A stretch of DNA of 14,360 nucleotides from contig JBCDBH010000132.1 of NCBI GenBank assembly GCA_039184055.1, forward strand, positions 1-14,360, written 5' to 3'. The position numbers were made by a program, and so were the translations under genes. The notes beneath the pieces are model-generated. The model saw only the letters and a list, made by a program, of their open reading frames with translations. It did no database searches and had not been told where the DNA came from. Origin of the DNA: JBCDBH01 sp039184055. Its GTDB lineage: Bacteria; Acidobacteriota; Thermoanaerobaculia; Multivoradales; J023. Below, in pieces: positions 13,958 through 14,360 of the stretch; positions within the stretch are counted from its first letter, which is position 1; each line of letters starts with the position of its first letter.

Positions 13958-14360
13958 TCAGGCCTTTTTCGATACTCGCTCGAGCCAGTAGTCGAAGGTG
14001 TCGCGCAAGGTCTTGTCGAACGGGATCTCGGGTTCCCAGCCGGTGTCGGCGCGGAATTTCGAGGCGTCGCCGAGCAATACTTCGACGTCCGATGGACGCA
14101 GGCGGTCCGGGTCGGTTTCCACCTTGACGTCGACCTCGGCGAGCTCGATCAGCCGATCGAGCAGCTCACGAATGGTGATGCCCTGACCGGTGGCGATGTT
14201 GTAGACCTCGCCCGGACGCCCCTTGGTGACACCGAGATAGTAGGCACGCACGGTGTCGCGAACGTCGGTGAAGTCACGGATGGCGTCGAGATTGCCGACC
14301 CGGATCACCGGCTCACGCAGACCGGCTTTGATCATCGCCAGCTGTTTGGCGAAGTTGGAG
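13958..14360 (-). CDS. GDP-mannose 4,6-dehydratase/reductase-like SDR, C-terminal part
   Basis: The gene runs off the right edge; 133 C-terminal residues are visible, starting SNFAKQLAMIKAG. Family motifs: VIRVGNLDAIRDFTDVRDTV, GEVYNIATGQ, DPDRLRPSDVEVLLGDASKF, TGWEPEIPFDKTLRDTFDYW. The NAD-binding half and catalytic Tyr/Lys lie outside the window. The same landmarks occur in the next gene, so the two are paralogues, probably from an old duplication. RDFTDVRD after VGNL is the reductase (RMD) or short-dehydratase form rather than the long classical GMD form. It is the first visible gene of the minus-strand series. Dehydratase or reductase activity cannot be decided from this part. Confidence 0.8.
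   Translation of the reverse strand, partial: SNFAKQLAMIKAGLREPVIRVGNLDAIRDFTDVRDTVRAYYLGVTKGRPGEVYNIATGQGITIRELLDRLIELAEVDVKVETDPDRLRPSDVEVLLGDASKFRADTGWEPEIPFDKTLRDTFDYWLERVSKKA

Noticed and set aside
13954..13964. GGCCTCAGGCC dyad followed by TTTTT on the plus strand
   Set aside because: The 1-base loop cannot form a normal hairpin, the T-run is on the strand opposite to transcription, and it falls in the gap and end of two coding genes.

Overview
GC-rich bacterial DNA, about 14.4 kb, densely packed and without RNA genes, insertion sequences or CRISPR that I can see. GTG and TTG starts and 4-bp ATGA/GTGA overlaps are common. The gene mix suggests a heterotrophic Gram-negative bacterium: a LolA-like exported protein, a NarL-type kinase, an XRE-IrrE/PIN pair, small HTH plus TPR gene pairs, a UbiA enzyme beside a polyprenol-kinase-like/DUF92 fusion, and sugar-nucleotide reductases. 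Acidobacteriota (Thermoanaerobaculia-like) is my best guess. This is inference from family content only.

Left part (1-7358). The 3' end of a diacylglycerol/lipid kinase gene (+) converges on a PAS sensor histidine kinase (-) with a degenerate N-terminal receiver-like domain. A 123-bp divergent spacer with an 18-bp inverted repeat leads to an XRE regulator fused to an ImmA/IrrE-type domain (+), followed by a PIN-domain protein (+). In both proteins a key catalytic position is substituted. On the minus strand follow two paralogous small HTH proteins. The upstream one overlaps a TPR-protein gene by 4 bp. The other stands 272 bp beyond the TPR gene, and that gap holds a possible 30-residue Trp-rich plus-strand ORF. 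This resembles an RRNPP-type HTH-TPR regulator split over two polypeptides. A secreted LolA-like protein (+) is transcribed divergently from the HTH-TPR pair.

Right part (7389-14360). Everything is on the minus strand in close array, probably one or two long transcription units. In transcription order: a GDP-mannose dehydratase/reductase-like gene (cut by the window edge), a second reductase-like paralogue, an NAD-dependent epimerase/reductase, a membrane fusion of a phytol/dolichol-kinase-like domain with a DUF92 (VTE6-like) domain, a UbiA prenyltransferase, a DUF1232 membrane protein, a YfbR-type HD phosphohydrolase, and a low-specificity L-threonine aldolase. The coherent core is fusion plus UbiA. 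Together they could phosphorylate a free prenol twice and transfer the resulting prenyl diphosphate to an acceptor, as VTE5, VTE6 and VTE2/ChlG do in photosynthetic organisms.

The points most worth a second look are the fused prenol-salvage enzyme beside UbiA, the split HTH-TPR module with its orphan HTH paralogue and possible small peptide, and the XRE-IrrE/PIN pair with substituted active sites.
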